41,413 bases of DNA from Acidimicrobiaceae bacterium (GCA_027365385.1 DAHXNN010000136.1:1-41413), one strand, 5' to 3'. Counted from the stretch's first letter, positions 1 to 8,373 are shown. Notes: generated from the sequence alone by a model not told the origin. Program-made: numbers and translations.

Positions 1-1443
1 GGGTCGACTCGCCGTCCCGGTGCTCGCGCCACCGAGGACGCGACGTTGCGCCACCTTGTCGGCGCTGGCACGGAGGCGGTGTGCATCGTCGCCAAGGCGT
101 CGGACCTCCATGTGACCGATGCCTTGCGTACGAGCCTCGACGAGGCAGTAGCGATGGTCTCGGACTCGGTCGGCTTCCTCCGCTCTCGAGGGTTGCGGGT
201 CTTTCTCGACGCCGAGCACTTCTTCGACGGCTACCTTCGCGATCCGTCGTTCGCACTCAGGGTGCTCGATGCGGCCGAGGTCGCAGGTGCGGAAGCGCTC
301 GTGCTGTGCGACACCAACGGTGGGCGGCTCCCGCACGAGGTCGAGCAGGTCCTCGCCGAGGTACGTGCAGCGACGTCGGCGACCCTCGGGGTCCACTTCC
401 ACAATGACAGCGGCTGCGCGGTCGCGAACACCTTGACGGCGGTCAGGTACGGAGCGACCCAGGTGCAGGGCTGCATCAACGGCTACGGCGAGCGTGCGGG
501 CAACGCGGACCTCTCGGCTGCGATCCCGGACCTGACGCTCAAGATGGGCGTCGAGACGATCCCGCGGGAGCGCCTCGAGCTGGTGACGCCCGTCGCGCGC
601 CACATCGCCGAGCTCGTCAACGTCAACCTCGACGCCCAGCGCCCTTACGTCGGCGCTGCCGCATTCGCGCACAAGGCTGGCTTGCATACGAGCGCTATCG
701 CACGCCGGTCGGACGCCTACGAGCACGTACGTCCCGATGCCGTGGGCAATGGCACCCGCTTCGTCGTGAGCGAGCTGGCGGGCCGGTCGACCCTCGCCCT
801 GAAGGCGGCGGAGCTCGGCATCGAGCTCGACTCGGCGGCGCTCGGCAGCGTCCTCGACGCGCTGAAGACGCTCGAGCACGCTGGCTACCACTTCGAAGTC
901 GCGGACGGCTCGCTGGAGCTGCTCATGCGGGCCGCAGCGGGTGGCCTCCAGGCGGCGCTCGACGGTTTCTTCACCGTCGAGTCGTACCGTGTGACCACGG
1001 ACTGGAGGGCGGCGCCCGCGCTCGATCCGGAGGTCGCGGTCCACGAGCGTCTCGTGCACCCCTGGGCTGGGGAGGGCGAGCTCGTCACCGAGGCGACGGT
1101 GAAGGTCCGGATCGCTACAGAGCGCGTCGTCGCGACCGCCGAGGGCAACGGCCCGGTGAACGCGCTCGACGCGGCACTTCGCCAGGCGATCGGACCACGC
1201 TTCCCCGAGCTGTCGTCGATGCATCTCGCCGACTACAGGGTGAGGGTGCTCGACACGGCGAAAGGGACGGCGGCAGTCACGCGTGTCCTGCTCGACACGG
1301 CCGACTCCGACGGCGGATGGTCGACGATCGGCGTGTCGGAGAACGTCATCGAGGCGTCGTGGCACGCGCTCGTCGATTCGGTCGTGTACGGCCTGCTCCG
1401 GGCTTCGGCTGCGACGACTAACGTGCCGGAGGAGGCCCCATGA
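1..1443 (+). CDS. cimA: Citramalate synthase, 5'-truncated by window edge
   Basis: This enzyme condenses pyruvate with acetyl-CoA to (R)-citramalate, the first step of the threonine-independent route to isoleucine. The reading frame is open from base 1, where it reads GSTRRPGARATEDATLRHL, a segment found inside CimA proteins, so the real start lies upstream and about 50-60 residues are missing. Visible hallmarks are DAEHFFDGY, the metal-binding HFHND (near base 391), the QVQGCINGYGERAGNADL block, and a C-terminal LeuA-type allosteric domain (about bases 980-1420). The INGYGERAGN block and overall layout fit CimA better than 2-isopropylmalate synthase. The stop overlaps the next start as ATGA, so the two genes are probably co-translated. 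Confidence 0.9.
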   Translation, partial: GSTRRPGARATEDATLRHLVGAGTEAVCIVAKASDLHVTDALRTSLDEAVAMVSDSVGFLRSRGLRVFLDAEHFFDGYLRDPSFALRVLDAAEVAGAEALVLCDTNGGRLPHEVEQVLAEVRAATSATLGVHFHNDSGCAVANTLTAVRYGATQVQGCINGYGERAGNADLSAAIPDLTLKMGVETIPRERLELVTPVARHIAELVNVNLDAQRPYVGAAAFAHKAGLHTSAIARRSDAYEHVRPDAVGNGTRFVVSELAGRSTLALKAAELGIELDSAALGSVLDALKTLEHAGYHFEVADGSLELLMRAAAGGLQAALDGFFTVESYRVTTDWRAAPALDPEVAVHERLVHPWAGEGELVTEATVKVRIATERVVATAEGNGPVNALDAALRQAIGPRFPELSSMHLADYRVRVLDTAKGTAAVTRVLLDTADSDGGWSTIGVSENVIEASWHALVDSVVYGLLRASAATTNVPEEAP

Positions 1444-1946
1444 CCCAGCCCAGCTTCGCTCCTATCGCGCTCGAGGACGAGGTACGCCCGTCGTACCGCC
1501 TCGAGCCGCCCGCCCCGTGGCGGGCGAGCCGCCCCGCCGACCTGCCTCCCGGAGTCCGAGCCGGGGTGGTCGGAGGCGGAGTGCCAGGCCCGGACCAGGG
1601 CTATGCCCTGCACCTCGCCTCCCGCTTCCGGGACCGGCTCGTGCTCCTGCCGGGCGAGCACGCCGAGGACGTGATCGCGGGCGCGTTGACCTTGGCGCTC
1701 CGACGGGCGGCGCTCTACGGCAGGGCCCCCGTCGCGAGCGATCTCGAGCTGGCTCTCACTGTCTTCGGCTACCTTGGCGACGCTCCCGGGGACCTCGTCG
1801 AGCATCGGCGCTCGCTGTTCGCAGGGGCCGCGCACGACTACTCGCGTCAGAGGGCTTTGTCGGAGGCGCTCCCCGACGAGACGCTCCGCTCGAACCCAGC
1901 TGCCGTGCGGTCCACCGACTGGCGACGTCTCGTCGAGCTGACCTAG
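1440..1946 (+). CDS. Conserved-looking protein of unknown function
   Basis: A 168-residue soluble protein that I do not recognise. It overlaps cimA by four bases (ATGA) and has a strong ribosome-binding site (GGAGGAGG, 1428-1435), so the start is well supported. The N-terminal 50 residues are proline-rich. The middle is probably helical (LPGEHAEDVIAGALTLALRRAALYGR). No signal peptide, membrane segment or metal motif is seen. Coupling to cimA hints at a role near branched-chain amino acid metabolism, but that rests on position alone. Confidence 0.65.
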   Translation: MTQPSFAPIALEDEVRPSYRLEPPAPWRASRPADLPPGVRAGVVGGGVPGPDQGYALHLASRFRDRLVLLPGEHAEDVIAGALTLALRRAALYGRAPVASDLELALTVFGYLGDAPGDLVEHRRSLFAGAAHDYSRQRALSEALPDETLRSNPAAVRSTDWRRLVELT

Positions 1947-2128
1947 CGCACGCCGCCGCCATCTGCCGCGCGCACGCGTGCTATCGGTGGAGCGCGGTCG
2001 TCCGAGCCGCCGACCAGCACGTCCGCGGTGCGCCGTTGTCGTAGTCTGGTTGGCGACACGCCGGACGGCGCGCCGCGGAACGCGCAGGTCGCGGCGGTCG
2101 AGCCCGGGTGGTTGCCGAGGAGGCCGAC

Positions 2129-2473
2129 ATGGGCTTGATGGACAAGATGAAGGCTCAGGCGACGCAGATCGCCGAGAAGGCGCAGGAGGCCGGCAAGGTC
2201 GGCCAGGCCAAGCTCGAGGCCGTCCAGGCGCGCCGAAAGGCGGACTCGCTCCTCTCCGAGCTCGGAGCCATCGCTTTCGAGTCGCGGACGGGCCGTGGCG
2301 CGCCAGGGGACGAGAGACGGGCCGAGCTTCTCGTCGAGCAGCTCCGGCAGTACGAGGCAGAGTACGGATCCCTCGACGGCCATGGGGACGGCGAGGGATC
2401 CGTGGCAGGTACCGCGCCAGTCGGGGCGGACGACGACATGCCGCGTTCGACCCACGAGGGCGGCGGGCTCTGA
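2129..2473 (+). CDS. Small charged helical protein, unknown function
   Basis: A 114-residue protein beginning MGLMDKMKAQATQIAEKAQE. The ATG at 2129 is chosen because GAGGAGG (2117-2123) sits five bases upstream; an in-frame GTG at 2108 has no such site. Residues 1-45 are Lys/Ala/Glu-rich and probably one amphipathic helix, followed by a second helix (RRAELLVEQLRQYEAEYGSL) and an acidic, Gly-rich tail. No catalytic motif is seen. Similar short proteins starting MGLMDK(M/A)K are frequent in actinobacteria without known function. TAGTCT at about 2042-2047 could be its -10 box. Confidence 0.6.
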   Translation: MGLMDKMKAQATQIAEKAQEAGKVGQAKLEAVQARRKADSLLSELGAIAFESRTGRGAPGDERRAELLVEQLRQYEAEYGSLDGHGDGEGSVAGTAPVGADDDMPRSTHEGGGL

Positions 2474-2495
2474 CCCGGCGCCGGGTGGTCGCCGC

Positions 2496-2965
2496 GTGAG
2501 CGCGCGCCATCCGGTGCGCCCGCCGCGCCGAACAACCGACGAGATGCGGCCCGACCTCGAGAACGCCAGCGACGCGAACCTCGTGATGGCGATCGTGCGC
2601 CAGCACGAGGACGCGATCGCCGAGGTCTACCGGCGCCATGCTGGGGCGGTCTTCGGCCTCGCGAAGCGGGTCCTCTAGGATGCTGCTCTCGCCGATAGGA
2701 GGTGGTCCAGGAGGTCTTCCTGAGGCTGTGGAGCGCTCCGGAGCGCTTCGACCCCGAGCGGGGCTCGCTCCGGTCGTTCCTGCTCGCGCAGACCTACTGT
2801 CGCGCCGTCGTCGCGGCGCAACCGAGTGGCCAGGCCTATTGGATCACGACGGGCGCGTTGCAACCGCTACGCGCCGACCAGACCTATCAGCTGTGGGCGG
2901 AGGTCCACGGTCGGATCGTCTCGATCGGGCTGCTCGGGCGCGCGCCGACCGACGTCCCGTCGTGA
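2496..2965 (+). pseudogene. Collapsed ECF sigma factor / RskA-like anti-sigma factor remnant
   Basis: Two adjacent regulatory genes appear to have been reduced to one broken frame. From 2496 the frame reads an ECF sigma region 2 start (DANLVMAIVRQHEDAIAEVY, then AGAVFGLAKRVL) and hits TAG at 2676. It continues as DAALAD, then shifts frame through what looks like a two-base insertion near 2697. From 2702 it reads VVQEVFLRLWSAPERFDPER, then LRSFLLAQ, again sigma region 2. After about base 2800 the same frame becomes the C-terminal part of an RskA-type anti-sigma domain (QTYQLWAEVHGRIVSIGLLG). Sigma regions 3-4 and the anti-sigma N-terminus and membrane segment are absent. The likely history is an internal deletion followed by nonsense and frameshift changes. 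The family assignment comes from motif recognition; the neighbouring ufaA1-type gene supports it. Confidence 0.65.
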
Positions 2966-3038
2966 CGAGCGGGCACGTCTCCGAAGGACCGGTCGCCGAC
3001 GCGTGCGGGCGGCGCCGCGGAGATGGGAAGATCGCGAC

Positions 3039-4049
3039 GTGCTGAGAGTCCTGCCTGACCCCGCGCCATCCGTCACGGAGCGGCAGTCGCTCCCCGACGG
3101 TCCGGCGGACGTCGATACCGAGTCGCTCGAGGTGGCGACCGTCCGTGAGCGCACCTCCGTCGTCAGCCAGGTCGTCACCCTCGTCGCCGTCGTCGTCCCC
3201 GCAGCGGGCATCCTCTCCGCGGCCGGGCTGCTCTGGGGGGTCGCGTTCCGGCCGCTCGATCTCGTGCTCGGTCTCGTGCTCTACGTGCTCACCGGTCTCG
3301 GGATAACGGTCGGTTACCACCGCTACTTCACCCACCGCTCCTTCGAGGCGGTCGGTGCCGTGAAGGTCGCGCTCGCGGTGCTCGGCGCCATGACGCTGCA
3401 AGGACCGGTGACCCAGTGGGTCACCGACCATCGCAAGCACCACGCCCGTTCCGACAACGAGGGCGACCCGCACTCACCTCATCTCGCGGGCGACGGCGTC
3501 GTCGGGGCAGTGAAGGGGCTTTGGCACGCGCACGTCGGCTGGATGTTCACGACCAAAGGGATGGAGCGGGGAGCAGCGTACGGTCGCGACCTCTTCGAGG
3601 ACCGCACGATCCGGCTCATCGACCGCCTGTACCTCGTCTGGGTGGCGCTCTCCGTCGGGGTGCCGTTCCTCGTCGGCTATGCGGTCACCGGCAGCGTCGA
3701 CCGTGGCGTCGAGGCGATGGTCTGGGCCGGCCTCGTACGGATCTTCGCGTTCGAGCACGCGACGTTCGCGGTCAACTCGATCTGCCATACCTTCGGGCGG
3801 CGGACCTACGATGCGCGTGACCAGAGCAGGAACAACTGGTTCGTCGCACTTCTCACCTTCGGCGAAGGCTGGCACAACAACCACCATGCGTTCCCGCGCT
3901 CGGCGCGCCACGGTCTCGCGCTCGCACAGGTGGACGTGTCGTGGATGGTCATCCGCCTGCTCGAGCGCTGCCATCTCGCCCGGAACGTCAAGCTGCCGAC
4001 CGCGGCACAGATCTCCCGGGTGCCACGTGTCGGGGTGGCGAGCGCCTGA
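3039..4049 (+). CDS. Acyl-CoA/acyl-lipid delta-9 fatty acid desaturase
   Basis: A 336-residue integral membrane di-iron desaturase that would introduce a cis double bond into saturated acyl chains. All three histidine boxes are intact: HRYFTH (94-99), HRKHH (131-135) and HNNHH (279-283). Hydrophobic segments lie at about residues 35-85, 105-125 and 190-235, as in stearoyl-CoA desaturases. The GTG at 3039 is preferred because GGGAAG lies nine bases upstream and the length fits the family; the frame stays open further upstream without resembling desaturase. It follows the sigma/anti-sigma remnant and faces a UfaA1-type gene, so it probably belonged to the same lipid-modification regulon. Which acyl carrier it uses cannot be told from sequence. 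Confidence 0.9.
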   Translation: MLRVLPDPAPSVTERQSLPDGPADVDTESLEVATVRERTSVVSQVVTLVAVVVPAAGILSAAGLLWGVAFRPLDLVLGLVLYVLTGLGITVGYHRYFTHRSFEAVGAVKVALAVLGAMTLQGPVTQWVTDHRKHHARSDNEGDPHSPHLAGDGVVGAVKGLWHAHVGWMFTTKGMERGAAYGRDLFEDRTIRLIDRLYLVWVALSVGVPFLVGYAVTGSVDRGVEAMVWAGLVRIFAFEHATFAVNSICHTFGRRTYDARDQSRNNWFVALLTFGEGWHNNHHAFPRSARHGLALAQVDVSWMVIRLLERCHLARNVKLPTAAQISRVPRVGVASA

Positions 4050-4061
4050 AAGGCCGAGGCC

Positions 4062-4098
4062 CCCGGCCGCGGGTGCCTGACAGGCTCTGCGGGCCGGG
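4062..4098. terminator. Possible bidirectional hairpin between convergent lipid genes
   Basis: CCCGGCCGC (4062-4070) can pair with GCGGGCCGGG (4089-4098) with one bulged base, and the loop holds a small GCCTG/CAGGC stem. It lies in the 58-base gap between two convergent genes. There is no T-tract, which is usual in GC-rich actinobacteria. Confidence 0.35.
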
Positions 4099-4107
4099 CG
4101 GCCGGTA

Positions 4108-5382
4108 TCAGCCGGCGGGGCGCGAGAGGCCGGCGGCACGCCAGCCAGGCTTGGCGAAGAAGCACTGCACGTCGCCGATCCTGCGCTCGGCGAACGCGGC
4201 CTCGCAGTAGCACAGGTAGAACTCGAACAGCCGTCGAGTCGTCACGTCGACCCCGAGCTCGCCGATCTCGCCTTCGTGTGCGACGAACGCATCGCGCCAG
4301 CGGTGCAACGTCTCGGTGTAGTGGTGCCCGATCTCGTCGAGGGCGACGAGGCGCAGGTCGGTCGTGCGAGCGACCGCGTCGACGATCGTAGCGACGGACG
4401 GGATGCACGAGCCCGGGAACACGTACCGCTTGACGAAGTCCTCGGTGTGCTTCGCGCGCTCGTAGAGCTGGTCGGCGATGACGATCGCTTGGAGGGCCAT
4501 CGTCCCGCTCGGAGCGAGGAGCTCCGAGCAGGTCCGGAAGTAGCGGTCGTATTGGTGCCAGTCGAGCGCCTCGACCATCTCGATCGACACGAGGTGGTCG
4601 TAGGTTCCCCGCAGGTCGCGGTAGTCGTCGCGCAGCACGGTCACGAGGTCGTCGAGGCCCGCCTCCTTGACCCTTGTCGTCGCGAGCTCGTACTGGCTCT
4701 CCGAGATCGTCGTCGTCGTCACCTTGCAGCCGTAGTGGCGCGCTGCGTGCATGGCGAAGCTTCCCCAGCCAGTGCCGATCTCGACGACGTGGTCCGCCGG
4801 CGACAAGGAGAGCTTGCGACAGATGCGGTCCAGCTTCTCGACCTGCGCGTCGTGGAGGGTCGTGGAGGGGCTCGTGAAGATACCGGCGGAGTAGGTCATC
4901 GACTCGTCGAGGAAAAGGGCGAACATCTCGTTTCCGAGGTCGTAGTGCGCTCGCGCGTTCCGCCGGTCCACCTCCAGGTTGCCCGGGCGGTCGTCGGAGC
5001 GCGTGAGGACGCGGTGGACCGGAGCGCGGAGGCGCTGACCGAGTGCGCTCGCACGCTCGATCGAGTCGAGGTTGCGGATCACGACCCGAAGGAACAGCGC
5101 CAGCTCGTCGAGGGAAGGGCAGGTCCACCAGCCGGAGAACCACGCCCGACCGAGACCGGCGCTCCCCTCCGTGGCCACGACGCGCCATGCCCGCGGCGAC
5201 GTCACGACGACCTCCGCGACTGGCTCGCCTGGCGCCGGCCGGCCGCAGAGATGGCGCTTGTCGCCCTCGCGGACGATGACCGCCCCATCTCGCACCCTGC
5301 CGAGCAGGCCGAGCACGAGTGCACGCGCGGCGAGATCTCGCGCTCCGGCTCGCCCGCGGGACGCCCGGCGCAGCGTCCTCAT
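4108..5382 (-). CDS. ufaA1: Cyclopropane/tuberculostearate-type fatty acid methyltransferase (UfaA1-like)
   Basis: A SAM-dependent enzyme of the cyclopropane-fatty-acyl-phospholipid synthase family, acting on double bonds of membrane lipid acyl chains. The SAM site is VVEIGTGWGSFAMHAA. Other family marks are NARAHYDLGNEMFALFLDES, MTYSAGIF, IGHHYTETLHRWRDAF and the C-terminal LFEFYLCYCEAAFAERRIG. The ATG at 5382 gives 424 residues, close to M. tuberculosis UfaA1 (Rv0447c); an ATG at 5499 would add 39 Arg/Gly-rich residues. In mycobacteria this gene follows an FAD oxidoreductase and a DUF1365 gene, near sigK-rskA. Remnants of all four appear around this copy. It could make cyclopropane or methyl-branched chains; the desaturase next door would supply the unsaturated substrate. 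Confidence 0.9.
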   Translation of the reverse strand: MRTLRRASRGRAGARDLAARALVLGLLGRVRDGAVIVREGDKRHLCGRPAPGEPVAEVVVTSPRAWRVVATEGSAGLGRAWFSGWWTCPSLDELALFLRVVIRNLDSIERASALGQRLRAPVHRVLTRSDDRPGNLEVDRRNARAHYDLGNEMFALFLDESMTYSAGIFTSPSTTLHDAQVEKLDRICRKLSLSPADHVVEIGTGWGSFAMHAARHYGCKVTTTTISESQYELATTRVKEAGLDDLVTVLRDDYRDLRGTYDHLVSIEMVEALDWHQYDRYFRTCSELLAPSGTMALQAIVIADQLYERAKHTEDFVKRYVFPGSCIPSVATIVDAVARTTDLRLVALDEIGHHYTETLHRWRDAFVAHEGEIGELGVDVTTRRLFEFYLCYCEAAFAERRIGDVQCFFAKPGWRAAGLSRPAG

Positions 5383-5465
5383 GCCGTTCGGCCCGGTGCC
5401 GGTCGCGCGCCCGGCGTCTCGTTCGGCCGAGGGCTTCCGGTCCCGACTACGACGACACCGGTCGG

Positions 5466-5585
5466 TCGCCTCGCCGCCGCCTCCACGAGGTCGATGCACG
5501 CCATGGTGATCCTGCAGGCGGACGCGTGCGATGCCGGGCCGAGCCGGCGGTGGTGCACCGTGCCTTCGTGGAGACCGCTGCTCAT
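5466..5585 (-). pseudogene. Remnant of DUF1365 gene, N-terminal piece only
   Basis: Translating the minus strand from the ATG at 5585 gives MSSGLHEGTVHHRRLGPASH followed by ASACRITMACIDLVEAAARR. This closely matches the start of DUF1365 proteins, which typically read like 'YEGRVRHRR..P..HAF.YRVFM.YLDLDEL'. Intact members are about 250 residues; here similarity stops after about 40 and the frame runs into unrelated sequence before a stop near 5379. DUF1365 genes normally sit directly upstream of cyclopropane synthases, exactly where this lies. The identification rests on motif memory plus position. Confidence 0.45.
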
Positions 5586-5661
5586 CTGCGTCCCGCGCTC
5601 GTCCCGTCGCTGACCGTTCCGGGCCGACCGTGTGGTCGGACCCCTGTCGCGACGGTAGCTC

Positions 5662-5736
5662 TCAGAGCGGGGCACCGAGCGCGCTCGCGCTCGTCTCGGC
5701 ACCGGGCAGCCCGTCGTCCTCGTGGACCGCTGCAAC
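5662..5736 (-). pseudogene. Possible C-terminal tail of a lost FAD-dependent oxidoreductase
   Basis: The minus-strand frame ending at the stop 5662-5664 reads VAAVHEDDGLPGAETSASAL GAPL. It resembles the tail of the FAD/NAD-dependent oxidoreductases paired with DUF1365 and cyclopropane synthases (usual form 'GYGFHEDGLRSGL.VAEALG'). Only about 24 residues match and the rest of the gene is gone; its place is taken by the S51 peptidase gene. The match is short, so position, just upstream of the DUF1365 remnant, carries much of the weight. Confidence 0.35.
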
Positions 5737-5800
5737 GGTCAGCCCGAGCGCGACGCCCGGGCGCACGCGTCCGCGGGTGAGGGCTCGCAGCGCCCGCAGG

Positions 5801-6565
5801 TCAGGGCGAGGGCGCTTCAGCTCCCGGCAGAGGCAGGCGCAGCGTCTCGCCCGGCGCGTAACGGGTCCTCGTCCCGTCGCGCCCGAGGTGCCAGACACCT
5901 TGGCGGCCGGCGACCGACCAGTCCTCGATCCCGCCGACGAGCGCGGTCTCCTCGTCGATGCCGAGCACGGACACGGTGGCCGGCGACGTCGCCAGAAGAC
6001 CTTTCGCAAGCTCGGGGGCCCAGCCGTCGAACTTGTCGAAGTGCGGGATCGCCGCGACGTGGGGAACGACGCCGAGCCCGAGCCCGGAGAAGCGGCCCGG
6101 CCGGCGGAAGTCGTCGGCGACAGCGCTCAGCGCGCAGGCGCCGGCGGAGCAGCCAGCGACGGCGCTACCGTTCTTCCAGGCCTCGAGGACTGCCCGCCAT
6201 ACGGCGGTCGAGCGGAGCGTGTCGGCGAGGTAGCCGGGGTTTCCCCCGGACAGATAGACGAGGCCCGCACCTGCGACGAGCTCGGCTAGATCCGCGCGCT
6301 CGGCCCCAGCCCGATCGAGGACGGCGAGTGGTACCGGCTCGACGCCGAGCGACGCGAAGTGCCGGGTGCCGAGGTCCAGCCAGTAGCGGACGCGCTCTTC
6401 ACCCTCCTCCGCGGCTGCCGTCGGGAGGAACACGGCGCGGCGCGGTCGCCCGGCGAGCAGGGCCTCGTCGACCTCACGCATCACCTCGAGGAACTCGCCA
6501 CTGCCGACGAGAGCGACAGGCCCGTGCATCCCCGGCAGGCTACCGGCTGCGGGTGGCGCTCCCAT
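5801..6565 (-). CDS. Peptidase S51 / cyanophycinase-like hydrolase
   Basis: A 254-residue protein of the class-I glutamine-amidotransferase-like fold used by dipeptidase E and cyanophycinase. The nucleophile serine lies in AGCSAGACAL, preceded by the family's YLSGGNPGYLADTL. The start MHGPVALVGSGEFLEVM and the segment VVPHVAAIPHFDKFDGW also fit. The ATG at 6565 is chosen because GGAG lies six bases upstream; an ATG at 6529 gives a start closer to the fold but has a poorer site. No cyanophycin synthetase is in the window, so a peptidase role is as likely as cyanophycin breakdown. It has no signal peptide and is probably cytoplasmic. Confidence 0.82.
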   Translation of the reverse strand: MGAPPAAGSLPGMHGPVALVGSGEFLEVMREVDEALLAGRPRRAVFLPTAAAEEGEERVRYWLDLGTRHFASLGVEPVPLAVLDRAGAERADLAELVAGAGLVYLSGGNPGYLADTLRSTAVWRAVLEAWKNGSAVAGCSAGACALSAVADDFRRPGRFSGLGLGVVPHVAAIPHFDKFDGWAPELAKGLLATSPATVSVLGIDEETALVGGIEDWSVAGRQGVWHLGRDGTRTRYAPGETLRLPLPGAEAPSP

Positions 6566-6711
6566 GTGGTCTCCGGGGGGTGCCGGTCCGCTCCCGCACC
6601 CCGCTGCGGTGCCCGACCCGCGGCCGATGGTCGGCGGTCGTCGCCGGCGGGCGCCGGGGCGGCTCGTCGTGCGGAGAGGCTCGCGGATCCGCGCGATGAT
6701 GGAGTGCCCCG

Positions 6712-8373
6712 GTGACCGTTCGGCGGCGATGCCACGCGGCAACGCCCGAGCGGTACGACCGCCTCCCGACCTTGCTCACCGCCACCGACCTCGAGATTGC
6801 CGCGGGCGGCCGCGTCCTGTTGTCGGGCGCGTCGTTCCAGGTGGCGCCCGGCGACCGGGTCGGTCTCGTCGGGCGCAACGGGGCTGGCAAGACCACCCTG
6901 ACCCGCGTGCTCGCAGGCGAGGCGCTCCCGGCGGCCGGCACGTTGCGGCGCTCGGGAGAGATCGCCTACCTCCCCCAGGATCCACGCACCGGCGACCTCG
7001 AGGTCCTCGCACGTGACCGCATCCTGTCGGCTCGCGGGCTCGACGTCGTCGCTCGAGACCTCGCCGATGCCGCAGCGAAGATGGGGACAGCGGACGACTC
7101 CGCGCGGGAGTCCTCGATGCGGCGCTACGCGGCGCTCGAGGAGCGCTTCGTCGCTCTCGGTGGCTGGGCCGCCGAAGCCGAGGCCGCAGCGATCTCCTCC
7201 AGCCTCGGCCTGCCCGATCGCGTGCTCGAGCAGGCGCTCGGGACGCTCTCGGGCGGCCAGCGCCGGCGGGTCGAGCTCGCACGGGTGCTGTTCTCCGGCG
7301 CCCAGGCTCTCTTGCTCGACGAGCCGACGAACCACCTCGACGCAGACTCGGTCACCTGGCTCCGCAACTACCTACGCGGCTACTCAGGCGGGCTCGTCGT
7401 GATCAGCCACGACACGGACCTGCTCGAGGCCACTGTCAACCGTGTGCTGCATCTCGACGCGACCCGGCAGGTCATCGACGTCTACAACATGGGCTGGCGC
7501 GCCTACCGCGAGCAGGTCGCGAGCGACGAGCGGCGACGCCAGCGTGAGCGAGCGAACGCGGAGCGCAAGATCGTGACGCTGCGCTCGCAGGCGGACAGGA
7601 TGCGCGCGACGGCGACGAAGGCACGTGCGGCCCACCAGCTCGATCGCCGTGCGGCCCGCATCGCGGGTGGCTTGCCGGAGACGAGGAGCCAGGACAAGGT
7701 CGCGAAGCTTCGCTTCCCGGATCCCGCGCCGTGCGGTCGGACGCCTCTCACCGCAACGGGCCTTTCGAAGGGCTACGGCTCGCTCGAGGTCTTCTCCGGC
7801 GTGGACCTCGCGATCGACCGCGGGAGCAGGGTCGTCGTGCTCGGCCTCAACGGCGCCGGCAAGACGACCCTGCTCCGAGTGCTCGCCGGCGTCGAGATCC
7901 CGGACGCGGGCGAGGTCGTCCCTGGCCATGGCCTGCGCCTCGGCTACTACGCGCAGGAGCACGAGACGCTCGACGCGCATGCCGGGGTGTTCGACAACGT
8001 ACGGCGTAACGCGCCTTCCTCGCTGACCGACGTAGAGCTGCGCCGGATCCTCGGTGCCTTCCTGTTCGGTGGCGACCGTGTCGACCAGCCCGCAGGAACC
8101 CTCTCCGGCGGCGAGAAGACGCGCCTCGCTCTCGCCGCGCTCGTCGTGTCGTCGGCGAACGTGCTCCTTCTCGACGAGCCGACGAACAACCTCGACCCGG
8201 CGAGCCGTGCTGAGGTGCTCGGCGCGCTGCGAAGCTACGCCGGAGCGATCGTGCTCGTTACCCACGACCAGGGTGCCGTCGAGGCGCTCCAGCCCGAACG
8301 GGTGCTGCTCATGCCCGACGGGGTCGAGGACCACTGGAGCGACGAGCTTGGCGACCTCGTCGCCCTCGCGTAG
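6712..8373 (+). CDS. ABC-F family ATPase (two fused ATPase domains)
   Basis: A 553-residue soluble protein with tandem ABC ATPase domains and no membrane segments, as in ABC-F translation factors that act on the ribosome. Domain 1 has Walker A GRNGAGKTT (near residue 62), signature LSGGQ and Walker B LLLDEPTNHLD. Domain 2 has LNGAGKTT (near 381), LSGGE and LLLDEPTNNLD. The linker is rich in Arg/Lys/Ala (YREQVASDERRRQRERANAE), as in the family's interdomain arm. The GTG at 6712 has GGAG seven bases upstream. A TTG at 6772 would begin LLTATDLE, the more usual family start, so the first 20 residues are uncertain. Housekeeping and antibiotic-resistance members cannot be told apart here. Confidence 0.92.
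   Translation: MTVRRRCHAATPERYDRLPTLLTATDLEIAAGGRVLLSGASFQVAPGDRVGLVGRNGAGKTTLTRVLAGEALPAAGTLRRSGEIAYLPQDPRTGDLEVLARDRILSARGLDVVARDLADAAAKMGTADDSARESSMRRYAALEERFVALGGWAAEAEAAAISSSLGLPDRVLEQALGTLSGGQRRRVELARVLFSGAQALLLDEPTNHLDADSVTWLRNYLRGYSGGLVVISHDTDLLEATVNRVLHLDATRQVIDVYNMGWRAYREQVASDERRRQRERANAERKIVTLRSQADRMRATATKARAAHQLDRRAARIAGGLPETRSQDKVAKLRFPDPAPCGRTPLTATGLSKGYGSLEVFSGVDLAIDRGSRVVVLGLNGAGKTTLLRVLAGVEIPDAGEVVPGHGLRLGYYAQEHETLDAHAGVFDNVRRNAPSSLTDVELRRILGAFLFGGDRVDQPAGTLSGGEKTRLALAALVVSSANVLLLDEPTNNLDPASRAEVLGALRSYAGAIVLVTHDQGAVEALQPERVLLMPDGVEDHWSDELGDLVALA

Noticed and set aside
1233-2639. A 468-codon minus-strand frame
   Set aside because: It crosses the ends of three plus-strand genes with good starts and is Arg/Pro low-complexity.
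4276-5613. A 445-codon plus-strand frame opposite ufaA1
   Set aside because: It is antisense to a well-conserved methyltransferase and lacks motifs.
5801-6565. Definite cyanophycinase
   Set aside because: The SAGA nucleophile is shared with other S51-type peptidases and no cyanophycin synthetase lies nearby, so only the family is called.
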